A stretch of 64,000 bases of DNA from Heterohyrax brucei (lineage: Eukaryota > Chordata > Mammalia > Hyracoidea > Procaviidae): the NCBI GenBank assembly GCA_028571685.1, contig CM053143.1:141394829-141458828 (forward strand). Reading direction: 5' to 3'. A program made the translations under genes and the position numbers. Positions 9,200 to 20,062 of the stretch are shown piece by piece (positions within the stretch are counted from its first letter, which is position 1; each line of letters starts with the position of its first letter). Under the pieces are notes generated by a model. The model saw only the letters and a list, made by a program, of their open reading frames with translations, was not told the DNA's origin and searched no databases.

Positions 9200-10990
9200 C
9201 CTTTGTGGTTACTTTAATATTTACCCCTATTTCTCTAAGGTTAAACCAGTTTTTTTAGTTTATACTTCCTTAACTACCTTTTGATATGAAAGATCTCTGA
9301 CTGTGTTGTTTCATCCTTCTTTTTTGTCTTCCTTTACATGATGATATATCAGTTTCTCTATTTTCAGTGTTTTAACTTTTATTTTTGTGATTTCTCTATC
9401 TGGGTGGATAATCGGTTGCCCTGTTCTGCACTCTAGGTTTGAGTTGTTATTTGATATTACTGATTTTCTAACCAAAGTACTCCTTTTAGTATTTCTTGTA
9501 ATTTTGGCTTAGTTTTTGCAAATTCCCTAAATTTTTGTTCATCTGGAAATATCCTAATTTCACCATCACATTTGAGAGACAATTTTGTGCATAATTCTTG
9601 GCTGGTAATTTTTTTTCATTCAAGACTTTATATAGATCATCCCATTGCCTTCTTGCATGCATGGCTTCTGCTGAGTTGTCTGAATTTAGTCTTACTGACT
9701 CTGCTTTGTGGATACCTTTTCATTTGTCCCTAACTGCTTTTAAAATTCTCTCTTTATCTTTGGTTTTGGCAAGTTTGATTATGATATGTCTTGGTGATTT
9801 TCTGTTGGGGTCTACATTGTGTGGAGTTCAATGGGCATCTTGGATAGATGTCGTCACATCTTTCACAATACCAGGGAAGTATTCTGCCAAAAAATCTTCA
9901 ACAATTCTGTCTGTATTTTCTGTTACACCCTTCATTCTGGCACTGCAGTCACTCATAGGTTATTCTTCTTGATAAAGTTGTACATAATTCTTGGGGTTTC
10001 ATTTTTTAAAAATCCTTTTATCTGCATTTTCCTCACATGTATTGGTGTCAAGTGCTTTGTCATCAATCTTACTAATTCTGACTTCCATTGCTTCAGTTCT
10101 GCTCCTTTGACTTTCTATTCCATTCTCTAATTAGGAAATTTTATTACTAATCTTCTAAATTTCTATTTGTTCTCTCTCTATAGATTCTTGTATCCTGATC
10201 ACTTTGTCATTATGCTCTGCTCTAAACTTCTTAAGTTCTTCAATTCCTGTGTCTGTGTCTTTCTTGGATTGTTCTTCATTTTGCCTTGTTGCTTTCCTGA
10301 TATCTTGAAGAGTTCTATACATTAATCTTTTGTATTCCATATCTAGTAATTCCAAGAAGTTCTTTTCATCTGGAAGATACCTTGATTATTTTGGGAACTC
10401 TCTGAAACTGCAGTGGTCTGTCTCTTTATGAGATTTTATACTGATTGCTATCTTTAAGCCATCAATAAGTTATTGTACTTATTTACTTGCTTACTATAAT
10501 CTAGCTTCTGGTTTTCTGTTGTTTTGAAATGCCCAGATAGGCTGGTTATGTGAGCTAGTTTGATTACTGATAACTTTGAAGCTCTAATGTCCTTTCTCTC
10601 CAGGTGATGATAGCTATTACTAGGTGTAGGAGCCCAGGACTCAATTTAGTTTTCTTATTTGGACTCAGCTCAGGTTTCCAGGTGATTGGTCACCAAGTGA
10701 GTGGTGCAGACACTCACCTACAGTTCTAGGTTGGCAGGGGTGATTGGTGTAGGCACAGATACCTGGCTACATGTACTGAGAAGGCAAGATGCTAGCAGCT
10801 GTCCCTGAGGGTCTGTGAGGAAACTGCCCCTTTCTTTAAAGCACATGGATGGCTAGGTATTGCAGCTAGGCTGTGGACACCCAGTGCTGTTGGCTGTGAA
10901 GTCTGGGAGGCACTACTTATTCTGGGGTCCCTATTGTGGGTGGCTAGGTGACTCCTACTGTGTCAAGAACATCATCTCTAACCTGACTGA
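9200..10990 (-). mobile_element. Old L1: inter-ORF region, ORF1 and 5'UTR, ORF2 absent
   Basis: In sense order there is a degraded 5'UTR (about 10990-10440), an ORF1 relic (about 10430-9470, with the FPDEKNF-like, YKRLMYRTLQDI and ILARQWDD-like segments, many stops) and a spacer to about 9200. Sequence resumes with an L1 3'UTR at 8800. The ORF1 relic aligns with L1-1 ORF1 in protein but is far more diverged. Confidence 0.75.
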
Positions 10991-11100
10991 CAATCCAGCT
11001 AGGTATTATTGTTGCCAGTTTACAAATTAGAAATCCAAGGCTCAGGGAGATTACATGACAAGAGGAGGCATAACAAGGATTTGAGTGAAGCATTGTCTAG
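10991..11100 (+). repeat. MIR-like SINE relic
   Basis: Contains the MIR-type progression 'attattgttgccagtttaca', then 'ctcagggagattacatgac'. Short and ancient. Confidence 0.5.
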
Positions 11101-11117
11101 CTTTGTGGTCAGAACTA

Positions 11118-11375
11118 TTTGTTGTTAGCTGTCTTTGAATTAGCCCTCAACTCATGGCAACCCCACATACCAGTGAATGAAATGCTCCTCAAACCTGCAC
11201 CATCTCCACCACTGGTTGTGAATTAGACTGCTGTGATCCACGTAGTTTTCGTTAGCTGATTTCTGGAAGTAGAGCACCAGGCCTTTCTGTATAGCCCTTG
11301 TTAGTCTAACTCCTCTGAAATCTGTGCTGGATTTCTCATGTAGAAGACTAGTGTTACATCACTGAATCATCAGTG
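11118..11375 (-). mobile_element. tRNA-Gly-type SINE with RTE-like tail, partial
   Basis: Minus-strand copy of the family seen intact at 31700-32055. The RTE-like tail (ttgttagctgt...ctcatggcaaccccac) is followed by the body (gctgatttctggaagtagag, caccaggcctttct). The tRNA head is missing or beyond recognition. Confidence 0.6.
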
Positions 11376-11740
11376 TCCCCCATTTAGGGTCTTTGAAATG
11401 AACACAAGCCCAAGTCTCCCTCCATACTATTGTTGTCAGGATTTTTAAATACACCAGTTACAGCCTAGAGTTCCAAATCAACATTTCCAAACAGAATTCT
11501 TCTACCATCACCATTTCCCTTTGTTTTTCCTCACAGTCTTCTTTAGGGTCTGTATTTCTTTGTGTCAGGACCTCAAGAATTCTTGGGCCTGGACCACAGT
11601 GCCCTACTCCTCTACTTTCCAGCATCCCGTATTTCTTCAGAAGAGGAAAGTGCTACAATGCCTAGTGCTGGGTATCAGATACCCCCACTGCTAAATTACA
11701 TCTGGCCTTGGAAACCTATATTTCAAAATTCATAATGAGT
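11376..11740. other. No gene or recognised element
   Basis: Ordinary-composition DNA without a supported reading frame or repeat family. Confidence 0.4.
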
Positions 11741-11913
11741 GTAAACCCAAAACCAAAGAAAACCCATTGTCATGGAGCCAATTCTGACTGATAGCTACCC
11801 CATAGGGTAGAATACAACTGCCCTATAGGGTTTCCAAGGAGTTCTTGGCAGATGAGTTACCAACCTTTGATTAGCAGCTGTTGTGCTTTAACCACTATGC
11901 TACCAGGGTTTCC
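11741..11913 (-). mobile_element. AfroSINE
   Basis: Minus-strand copy. The RTE-like tail (acccattgtcatggagccaa) comes first, then the 'ctgccctatagggtttccaa' core, and the tRNA-like head is reversed at the end (ttaaccactatgctaccagg). Confidence 0.85.
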
Positions 11914-12517
11914 ATAGTGAATGTAGGCTGTAGGATTTTATTAAAATGGAACCGTAGCTTTCATTTTATCTGTAGGCTATTTTGTAAATAATATTCAGTT
12001 TACCAAGTTAGCAGATACCACCAAAGAGAGACAGAGTCCCTAATAATTCTGTGAGGCAGCCTTTTTCCATGAACCTGGTTGTCTGACTGTTGTCCTCGGT
12101 AAATCTTGTTCCAGCAAGTTCTGCATCCGCTTAACTTTATGAGTTTAAGTTTTTGTGGTTTGGATTTCATCCCCATTCTTGCAATCCCCCTCCTCAATTT
12201 AAACCATCTAATCCAGGATTTCAGACAAAGCTGGGGGTGGGGAAGAGAAATTGAACATCTTATTGTTTGTCTCTTGCTGCCCTCTGCTGGTCACATCATT
12301 GCTTGTGTTATTTATTTCTTTGTGCTTTTTGTGTCTTTTCCTGTAACTCTTGAAATAGGTTCCTAAGGGTGGAGGGGCAAGCACGATGTCTTATAGGATA
12401 AGGGGTCCTCAGTGTATTTTTAAAGATGACTAAATGAAAATTGTGATATTTAAAACATATTTACTTTCAAATGGGTGACATTTCTAAACACACAGAGATA
12501 TTCTGTAACTGTGCTTC
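11914..12517. other. No gene; holds one CTCF-like site
   Basis: Apparently unique sequence with no supported gene. The only notable item is the motif at 12277-12290, listed separately. Confidence 0.4.
12277..12290 (-). promoter_or_regulatory. CTCF-like motif
   Basis: The minus strand reads CCAGCAGAGGGCAG, close to the CTCF core CCASYAGRKGGCRS. It lies in non-repeat DNA. Sequence match only; no occupancy evidence. Confidence 0.4.
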
Positions 12518-12722
12518 CAAGGGCCCTGGCTGCATGTTGATTAAGTACTTCACTGTTAACAGAAAGCTGGTGGTTCAAACCTACCAGATTCTCTGTGGCG
12601 AAAAGATGTGGAAGCCTGTTTCTGCAAAGAGTTACAGCTTTGGAAACCTATGGGGCAGCTCTGTTCAGTTCTGTCATGTCACTATGAGTCAGCACCGACT
12701 AGACAGCAGTGGGTTTCCAATT
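12518..12722 (+). mobile_element. AfroSINE (longer-body subtype)
   Basis: Plus-strand copy with head (gggccctggctgcatgttga), the 'aagatgtggaagcctgtttc' body segment that the short subtype lacks, and an RTE-like tail (actatgagtcagcaccgact). Confidence 0.82.
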
Positions 12723-12894
12723 ACGACTCCACAGAGAATTAGAAGATTTGTAAAGGTGTCAGCTCACAGTATACTACTTGTAGTATGGCGTGGTAGTAGG
12801 GCACAGTAGTAGTCGTCTTTTGATCCTGTCAATACATCTCCGTCCATAACCCTGCCCCTAGCCTCACATTTTGGGGTAATGATAAAAGCCTAAA

Positions 12895-13080
12895 CCCAAG
12901 ACCCTTTAGGGAAAACCTGTGAGGTAGCAGTTAAGTCCTACAGCTGCTAACCAAAAAGGTAGCAGTTTGAACCCACCAGCCTCTGCCTGGAAACTCTATG
13001 GACCAGTGCTACTCTGTCCTATTGGGTTGCTGAATAGCACAATCAACTTGATGGCAACTAGTTTTGTTTTTGGTTTGGAG
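12895..13080 (+). mobile_element. AfroSINE
   Basis: Plus-strand copy: head to 'gctgctaaccaaaaaggtag', core 'tgctactctgtcctattggg', tail 'caatcaacttgatggcaact', then a T-rich end. Confidence 0.82.
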
Positions 13081-13339
13081 GCCTCCGTTTGGGACAGTGA
13101 GATCAGGCCCAGATGGCTTCTTGCCCTCCCAGGGATACCCTTGAAGAGACTGTGTGGCCAGTCAGAGAGCCCTGGTGGTGGGAGGAGGGGAACAGAGTCT
13201 GGGATCAGTCTGCTCACCACCCACACAATTCAAGATGAGATGTGTGGCTGTTTCCTAGACACTGCCTGTTTAACACATTCTCTTGGAGATAGTAGTGCCT
13301 CTCAAGTGTCTTGGTTCAGAGCTTCTCTGGGATGTCCTA

Positions 13340-14003
13340 TGTAGTGGGCTGAACAGTGTCCCTCCAAATCCCTGCTTAGGGAACCTCAGAATGTGATCTC
13401 ACTTAGAGGTAGGGTCCTTACAGAGATAATAAGTTAAGGAGAGGTCATACTAAATTAGACCAAAACCAAACTTGTTGCTGCTGAGGCAATCCTGATGCTT
13501 AGTGATTAGGATGGGCCCTATACCTAGTGACTAGTGTCTTTATAAGAGGTCTGGTGTCCCAGTGGTTAGAAACTAAGGTGAATTACAGCTGCTAACTAAA
13601 AGGTTGGCACTTTGAATCCACCAGCTGCTCCTTGGATACCCTGGTTCTATTCTGTCTTATAGGATTACTTTGAGTCAGAATCCACTTGGTGGCAATGGAT
13701 TTGGGTTGTTTCGGGCTTGGTATCCTTGTGAGAAGAACAGCGGCACTCAGGGCGGCAAGCCGTGTGATGATGGAGGTGGAGACTGGACTGATTCAGCAGC
13801 AAGGATCATGAGCAACACCCATCAGAGGGGAGAGGGGCATGGAATGACTTTTTCTCAGAATCTCCAGAAAGAACCAACTCTGCAGACATTTTGGTTGCTG
13901 ATTTCTCATCTCCAGAACTATAACAGAACAATAAATTTCTGCTGTTCTAAGCCACCTAGTTTGTGGTACTTTATTACAGCATCCAACCGTAGGAAACTGA
14001 TCT
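13340..14003 (+). mobile_element. MLT1-like (MaLR) LTR, solo
   Basis: Starts 'gtagtgggctgaacagtgtc' and continues with 'cctcagaatgtgatctcac' and 'gggccctata', ending with 'aataaatttctgctgttcta' and 'cacctagtttgtggtacttt'. This order is typical of MLT1-type LTRs. A SINE (13545-13712) is nested inside. No internal retroviral genes are present. Confidence 0.8.
13545..13712 (+). mobile_element. AfroSINE nested in the MLT1-like LTR
   Basis: Plus-strand copy with head, 'aactaaaaggttggcacttt', and tail 'actttgagtcagaatccact'. It splits the LTR and is therefore younger than it. Confidence 0.82.
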
Positions 14004-14885
14004 AGCCTGTTACCCCCAAGATATGGCCCAGGCCTGAAGGCCATCAGAAAGGCTTGGAGCTTAGTTCTGAATAGAGAATTGGCTGCAGAAGCAGAAGAAA
14101 GGCACTGATCTAACTTTTCCACTGCCTGCTGGGTGATGTCAAAAAGCCGGGGTCTGCCTCTGCTGTTCCTGAGATGGCACAGCTGGTGACAAGATTTCTG
14201 GTCAGGATTCCAGGCCACTGTCCATAGCCTAGGAGTCAGGATCTCTTGGAAACATGCATTTCCTACCAGAAGGAAGCAGCTCACCATGTTGTGTATGCTA
14301 AGAACCACACTGCTTCTTGATCTGCTTCACCAGTCTCACATTTTCATTAGACTCCGAAGTATAATTTGGTTTGTTTCTTTCTCACTGTCAGGCCATCACA
14401 ATTGGCTTTATGACTTAAATTAGTTGTTCCAAGGTTCTGAGACAGTAGATAAGAATCAGATTGAAGTTGCTCTTAAGGAAATAATAAGATGATATAGCAT
14501 GTTGCTTGCTGTTCATGAGTTTGTGGATTAAGATTCAAACCCACATATCCACCTCTCCAGATGTCTCTTGTTTCACCCTATACTCAGTGTCTAATACTGA
14601 ACTTTCCTCTAGACCTGGCCCCGTCTCAGCAGAAAGCATTGTAATCCCACCCTAGTTAAGAGCAATCAAGAGTAAAGGACTTCAAACTCGTGTTGCAATT
14701 TGACCTTGCAGCAATGTCTATGTGCAAAATCCATGAACTTGTCTCTTGGAATGGAGCATAAGCCAGTTTGGATGCTGTCGAACTTGAATAGCTGTTAGAA
14801 TCACTTATCTGTCTGGAATGAAATAGGAAAAACATCTAATACTTCATTAGAGATAGTCTGAGAAACATGCGGCAACCTCTGCCTC
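14004..14885. other. No gene or recognised element
   Basis: About 880 bp of apparently unique DNA. Short open frames (for example 13793-14308 minus) run into neighbouring LTR sequence and have no gene features. Confidence 0.45.
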
Positions 14886-14889
14886 TCAC

Positions 14890-15058
14890 CTGAACCAAGG
14901 CTGCCACAAATGGAATTGCTGTTGAACTGATTCCAACTCCAAGTGGCCTTATGGGACAGAGTAGAACTGCCCCATCGGGCTTCCAAGACGTGACTGATGG
15001 ATTTGAATTCCTAACTTTTTGGTTAGCAGAGGAATTCTCCAGCACCCTGTCACTAGGG
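14890..15058 (-). mobile_element. AfroSINE
   Basis: Minus-strand copy with tail, core 'ggacagagtagaactgcccc' and reversed head 'aactttttggttagcagag'. Confidence 0.83.
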
Positions 15059-15099
15059 ATCCGACAGCATCTTTGTAAATGCTGTCTTGGTTTCCTTCC

Positions 15100-15215
15100 C
15101 CTATTAGAATGTCAGTTCTAGGTGAGCAGGGCTCTTGCTATGTTCTTTGCCACAGAAGTCAGTCCTAGAACAGTGGCTGGCACACATTACGCTCTCAGTA
15201 TTTGTTAGTGGTGCC
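15100..15215 (+). repeat. L2-like LINE 3' relic
   Basis: Shows the L2 3' pattern: 'tagaatgtcagttctaggtg', 'gcagggctcttgctatgttc', then 'cctagaacagtggctggcac' and 'tcagtatttgttag'. Ancient. Confidence 0.6.
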
Positions 15216-15424
15216 CCTGGCTCTGGTCAGCAATTGCTTAAAGTCAATACATTGTCAACAATGTAGCCGGAACAATCTTTCCAATACTCTGGATCTGATC
15301 AAGACCCTTCCCTACTTAAAATAATTCGTCAGGAGAGTCAAAAGCTGTTAAAGAGCCCCATAAAGTGCTCTATCTATGCTCCATTTTCACTGAAGTGTTT
15401 TTTGCATCTTACTAAAAGGCCATG

Positions 15425-15605
15425 ATATTAATAATAACAGCAACAACAGCAACAAAAACTAGTTGATGTCAAGTCTATTCCAACTCATAGTAAACCTATA
15501 GGACAGAGTAGAATTTTCCCAGAGGGTTTCCAGGGAGCACCTGGTGGATTCAGATTGCTGATGTCTTGGTTAGCAACCAAATTCTTAACCACTGCACTAC
15601 TAGAG
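15425..15605 (-). mobile_element. AfroSINE
   Basis: Minus-strand copy: A/C-rich tail repeats (agcaacaacagcaac), core 'aggacagagtagaattttcc', reversed head ending 'accactgcactactagag'. Confidence 0.83.
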
Positions 15606-15639
15606 TGGGTGGGTGGGTGTGTCTCAAATCAACAATGGA

Positions 15640-15975
15640 GTCATTCGTAGTCATGCTGTTGGAATCAACTTGATGACAACAGGCTTGGCTTTCTTGTTTT
15701 GACTCTTACTGAAGCAGACTGCCTACATCTTTCTCCTGCAGAGCCAATGGTTGCGTTCATAGTCACCAAAAACAAAACCAAACCTCTTATTGTGGAGTCA
15801 GCTCTGACTCACAGCAGAGCTCTAAGACAGAGGAGAACTGCCTGTAGGGTTTCTAAGGCTGTAATCTTGACGGAAGCGGGCTGCCACCTCTTTCTCCCAT
15901 GGAGTGACTGCGGGGTTCAGTCAACCTTTCATTCACAGCTGAACGCTTAGCCACTGACCACTGAAACTCCTTGGG
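15640..15975 (-). mobile_element. AfroSINE (long subtype) with an older SINE fragment beside it
   Basis: The main copy runs from about 15770 to 15975 on the minus strand with 'ctgtaatcttgacggaagcg' in its body. 15640-15760 contains a separate tail-and-body fragment of similar type (gttggaatcaacttgatgac). Confidence 0.7.
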
Positions 15976-16377
15976 TTCATAATAGAAACGTTTATATATA
16001 ATGTCGGTCATTAAGTCCGAGCTTAGGGAGATGAAGAAATTTGCCCAAGATCAAACACTAAGTAATTCAAATTCAAATTGACTCCATAGCCACCACTCTG
16101 TTTAGATATATAAAAATATATATATATTTTCCTGATTATATATTATTCATTATCAAACTTCAAACAATACAGGAAAGCATAAGGGAAAATGTAAAATTCA
16201 GCTGAAATCCCCATCACCCTGAGATAACAGACATACTTTGGGAATTACTTTTTGTATGTCAGTTTATGCACATACATGCACATATGCGCACACATGTGTA
16301 ATGTTACATAAGTGGAATATTTACACTGATACTGGTTCATAAGCACTTACCTGTCTTCTGGTCAGTACAAGCCAAAT
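15976..16377. other. No gene; AT microsatellite near 16105-16145
   Basis: Low-complexity 'atatataaaaatatatatat' sits at about 16107-16130, with a short ACACAT/CATGCA-type stretch near 16267-16298. Nothing else recognised. Confidence 0.5.
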
Positions 16378-16555
16378 AAAGGAGTCCTGGTGATGCAATG
16401 GCTAAGTCCTGGTGCCTGAAACCCTCGCGGCAGCTCCAAGGGGAGAAAGACTTGGCAATCTGCTTTGGTAATGGTTACAGCCAAGAAAAGCCTATAGGGT
16501 AGTTGTACCCTATCACATGGGTCACTGTAAACTGAAATCGCCCAGACAAACTCTC
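16378..16555 (+). mobile_element. AfroSINE (long subtype)
   Basis: Plus-strand copy: 'ggagtcctggtgatgcaatg', 'ggggagaaagacttggcaat', 'ggttacagccaagaaaagcc', diverged tail. Confidence 0.75.
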
Positions 16556-16711
16556 CGTTTTTTTTATTGACATGATTATGCCTGCAGGTGAAGAAGAAAG
16601 TTTGCTGTAGGCAGATAGAGCCCTTTGTAGTGCACCAGTGTCTTTCACGTTCATGGATTGGGAGCGAGTGTGGCATGACTGAAAATAAGGCTCTGTAGTT
16701 AGGCTATGAGG

Positions 16712-16885
16712 GCTAGTACCTCCGCTGTCTCACGTAACTAGCTGCTGAACCCTGGAGGAGCTCCTCCACCTCTGTTTGTCTCATTCCCCAGCTGTAAAGT
16801 GGGGCTGATAGGAGTGTCTACCTCATAAGGTTCAGAGGACTAAATAAGAAAATAACCAGTAAATTTTAGTGCATTCCTTCCTCCA
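16712..16885 (-). repeat. MIR relic
   Basis: Reversed MIR core: 'ctcattccccagctgtaaag', 'tggggctgataggagtgtct', 'acctcataaggttcagagga'. Confidence 0.7.
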
Positions 16886-16984
16886 GAATAAAGGCTTAAT
16901 AAATGTTAACTGATATTAGAACACTTGTGGTATGCTACTGAACTCAGAGGACACTCAAGTGTATCACTAATTACCGTGATGCTA

Positions 16985-17143
16985 CAAACCAAAAACACTA
17001 ACTGCCATCAAGTCGATTCTGACTCACAGTGACCCTAAAGGACAGAATAGAATTCCATAGAGTGTCTAAGGAGCACCTGGTGGATTTGAACTGCTGACCT
17101 TTTGGTTAGCAGATGTGGCCTTAAACCATGCCACCAGGGTTTC
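16985..17143 (-). mobile_element. AfroSINE
   Basis: Well preserved minus-strand copy with 'catcaagtcgattctgactc' tail and 'ctgaccttttggttagcaga' head. Confidence 0.87.
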
Positions 17144-17429
17144 CATGAAGCTACGTGTTCTTTTTTGGTTTTCTTGATACCAATGTCATTTAATGTTACT
17201 TATTCACACCCAAGTGCAAGATCTATGGGCTTTAAGATGTTTGTGAAAATTGTTCTGTTTTTGTCAGGGCATAACAAATGCAAGGTCATGGAGGAAGCTT
17301 GGCTTGTTCATTCATCTGTCCATTTATTCCTTCATTTAGTTTTCAGTTATTGATAGTTCAGACATATAGTAAGAATTGGCTGATTAAAATAATGAAAAAA
17401 TGATCAAATTAAGCAATTTGTGATTGTGT

Positions 17430-17628
17430 AACCCGTGGCCATCTACTCAATTCTGAGTCATAGTGACCCTATAGGACAGAGTGAAACTGCCTCATTGGGT
17501 TTCCAAGGCTGTCATTTTTACAGAAGGTCACTCAGGGCTTTTCTCCTGTGGAATCGTTGGCAGTTTCAAACCATCAACCTTTCATTTAGCAGCCAAGCAC
17601 TTAACTACTTTGCCACCAGCATCCTGGT
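17430..17628 (-). mobile_element. AfroSINE (long subtype)
   Basis: Minus-strand copy with tail, 'ccctataggacagagtgaaa', body 'ctgtcatttttacagaaggt' and reversed head 'cttaactactttgccacc'. Confidence 0.82.
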
Positions 17629-17639
17629 TTACCTACTAT

Positions 17640-19540
17640 GTACCACGTACTAAATTAAGAATAGGAGGGACACAAAATTAAATCAAACATGATCATGCCT
17701 TCAAGGAGTTTATAATCCAGTGACTCATTGTGCCTCTTAACTGGAGTTACAGATACATGGGTACACTCTCTAAAAGAGCAAAGTTCTTATGCAAAATAGA
17801 ATCTTCTGGTCAAACTGTCTGTTAATTTAAGCAAAGTACTTATGGATTAAAGTTAAATCCCAGACACATCCAAATTAACCACACTTGTTTCGACCCTGCT
17901 TAGTTTACATGGACAATGCCAGCCAAGACTCATGGCAATAAAGAAAATTAATTTCAAAATTGAGGCCAAATGTTGGCCACCCAATTAGATTGAGAGAAGT
18001 TTCTCTCCGGATTTGTAAATCATATGAATCTCATTGGGAAAGACACTGCCCTTCTGAAAATGTCCTGAAGCTGAGGGGTCCCCACAGAAAGAAGAGCCAC
18101 CAAGACCATGCAGAGATAATTTCATTTTGCATGTGTGTCTTTGGTATACTAACTGAATACTCCCCTATGACAAAGGAAAAAAAATGTTGGATGGAGTCGA
18201 GAATGCTGCATTCTTGGCCAAACCCAATCCCTTTTTGACATGTTTACTTCAGCAGAGCAAGGAAGAGGTTAGCCAAAGCATGGGTTCCTTGTCGATCATA
18301 ACACAGATGCTAACGATGGATGTTCTCCAGTGTAACTCACTGGAACCTGCAAACTCCTTCAAGTACACAAAGAAATATTTTAACATTTGTCCCCCACCTA
18401 ATCTCATAGTGCCACAATTCACTTTATATTAGATGCTTCTTATGGCAGATTCAGCAATATTTTTTCTCTTGTTGGCAGATACATGGTTGGAGTTCATTGC
18501 TAGATCCATTTGTTTGTTAACCAGCCACCTTGGGGAAAACACAGCAACACTGAACCAAATATTAGAAGTGCTTTCTTTTCAATTTTATTACTTACAGACA
18601 CAAAGCTTTATGTTGATTGAAAGAAATTATTTCTCTTCTTTACTAAACTTGGGCCTCCTTCAAGAAAATGTCCTGAACAGAATAATTATCAATTGTTGGC
18701 ACTAGTTCCTCTGTTGTTGTATGGAAAAATAGCAAAACGGCAACGTCAGCTATTTAAAAAGGGCAAAACTCATTCAATTTACATCTCCATTGTTTACTCA
18801 GTTCAGTTGTAACCAAAAGGGACAATGGAAAGACAACACATTATTTCCCTGCTTTCAATGCTTGGCACTTGGTTTCTTTTGGGCTTTAAAAAGACCTTGA
18901 GAGAGGTGCTCAGAGTGGCTGCTTTAAGTCGCAGCTGCCTTCACATCTGCGGCTGCATGGTCCACAGCTTGCCATGTTCCACTTGGCTGGGGACCCAGCC
19001 TAACGCCTTATAAAGTATAACTTGCTCTAGAACATGTGTTTCTTCTTTACATTAAATATACAAGCAGGAGGTCCAATTAAAAGAAGCCTTTTTGCTAAAA
19101 CTGATTGTCTTTGAAAACACTGCAATTCAGAGGGGTTGTGTTCACCAATTACATCAAATAAAACAATTGTCTTTGCTATAACTTTCTTGAAACACTCTTA
19201 AAAATCACTTTTTGAAATATTTAATGAGTGTGAATCTTATTTCACAAACTCTGGTGTAAAAGAAATATAACTTTATATGTTTTCCGTAATTCAATTTTAA
19301 TTCTGACTCTGAGTTCTCCTTCTGCTGAAGGAGAGGGTAGGGGAAGATCTCAGGCAGAGCCAACGTGTGTGTGTGCGCGTGCACGTGCATGTGTACGTGT
19401 GTATCTGGTTACTGATGACAGACTGGATGAATTTTGAAAATGTATATGTACTTGCTTCCTTTTGAATAAAACTTAGAAATGAGTATTTGAGATTGCTGAA
19501 CTTGTTTTAAAATCCCTTTTACCGTTCCTATCAGCATGTC
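17640..19540. other. Largely unique, repeat-poor stretch
   Basis: About 1.9 kb in which I recognise no transposable element apart from a GT/CG repeat at 19363-19404. Several short open frames (17960-18238, 18433-18705, 18825-19013) have no homology I recognise, no splice context and no codon pattern that convinces me. Being repeat-free in a repeat-dense window makes it the best candidate for a conserved non-coding element here, which is inference only. Confidence 0.4.
19363..19404. repeat. Alternating GT/CG/CA tract
   Basis: About 40 bp of mostly alternating purine-pyrimidine sequence (gtgtgtgtgcgcgtgcacgt), a Z-DNA-prone composition. Confidence 0.75.
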
Positions 19541-19544
19541 TCTG

Positions 19545-20062
19545 TATTACAGATTGAATTGTGTCTGTCCCCAAATGTGTGTCAAATTGGCTAGGCTATG
19601 ATTCCCGATATTTTACGATCATCTACAATTTTGTAATCTGATGTGATTATCCTATATGTTGTAAATCCTAACGTCTTTGATGTTCTTGAGGCAGGATTAG
19701 AGGCTGTTATGTGACTGAGACAGGACTCAGTCTATAGAACTAGATTATATCTTGAGAGGCAATTTTTTAAGGGACAAAAGAGAGAATTGAGTGAGGAGGA
19801 GCGGAACCTCTTATCACCGAGAAAAAGTCTTGGGAGTAGAGTGCATCCTTTGGACCTGGGGTCCATATGCTGAGAAGTAACTAGACCAAATGAAGCTTGA
19901 TGACAAGGATCTTCCTGCCATGCCAACAGAGAGAAAAAACTTTCCACTGGAGCTGGTGCCTGAATTCAGACTTCTAGCCTCCTGAATTGTGAGAGAATAA
20001 GCTTTTTTTTTTTTTTGGTCAAAGTCATCCATTTCCGGTTTCTTTTATTGTAACAGGTCAAC
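19545..20062 (+). mobile_element. MaLR-type LTR, solo
   Basis: Starts 'agattgaattgtgtctgtcc', then 'ggctaggctatgattcccga', 'gtaaatcctaacgtctttga', 'ggcaggattag', and ends with 'gtgagagaataagc', a T run and 'attgtaacag'. It is the plus-strand version of the family found reversed at 32588-33205, 48121-49075 and 59872-61110. No internal genes. Confidence 0.65.

Noticed and set aside
12967-13344. 125-codon plus-strand frame
   Set aside because: Its first part is SINE sequence; no gene evidence for the rest.
13340-14003. Possible endogenous retrovirus with genes
   Set aside because: Only LTR-type sequence is present here and at the other MaLR sites; no internal coding region was found.
13793-14308. 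171-codon minus-strand frame
   Set aside because: It overlaps the end of an LTR and shows no domain, homology or splice context.
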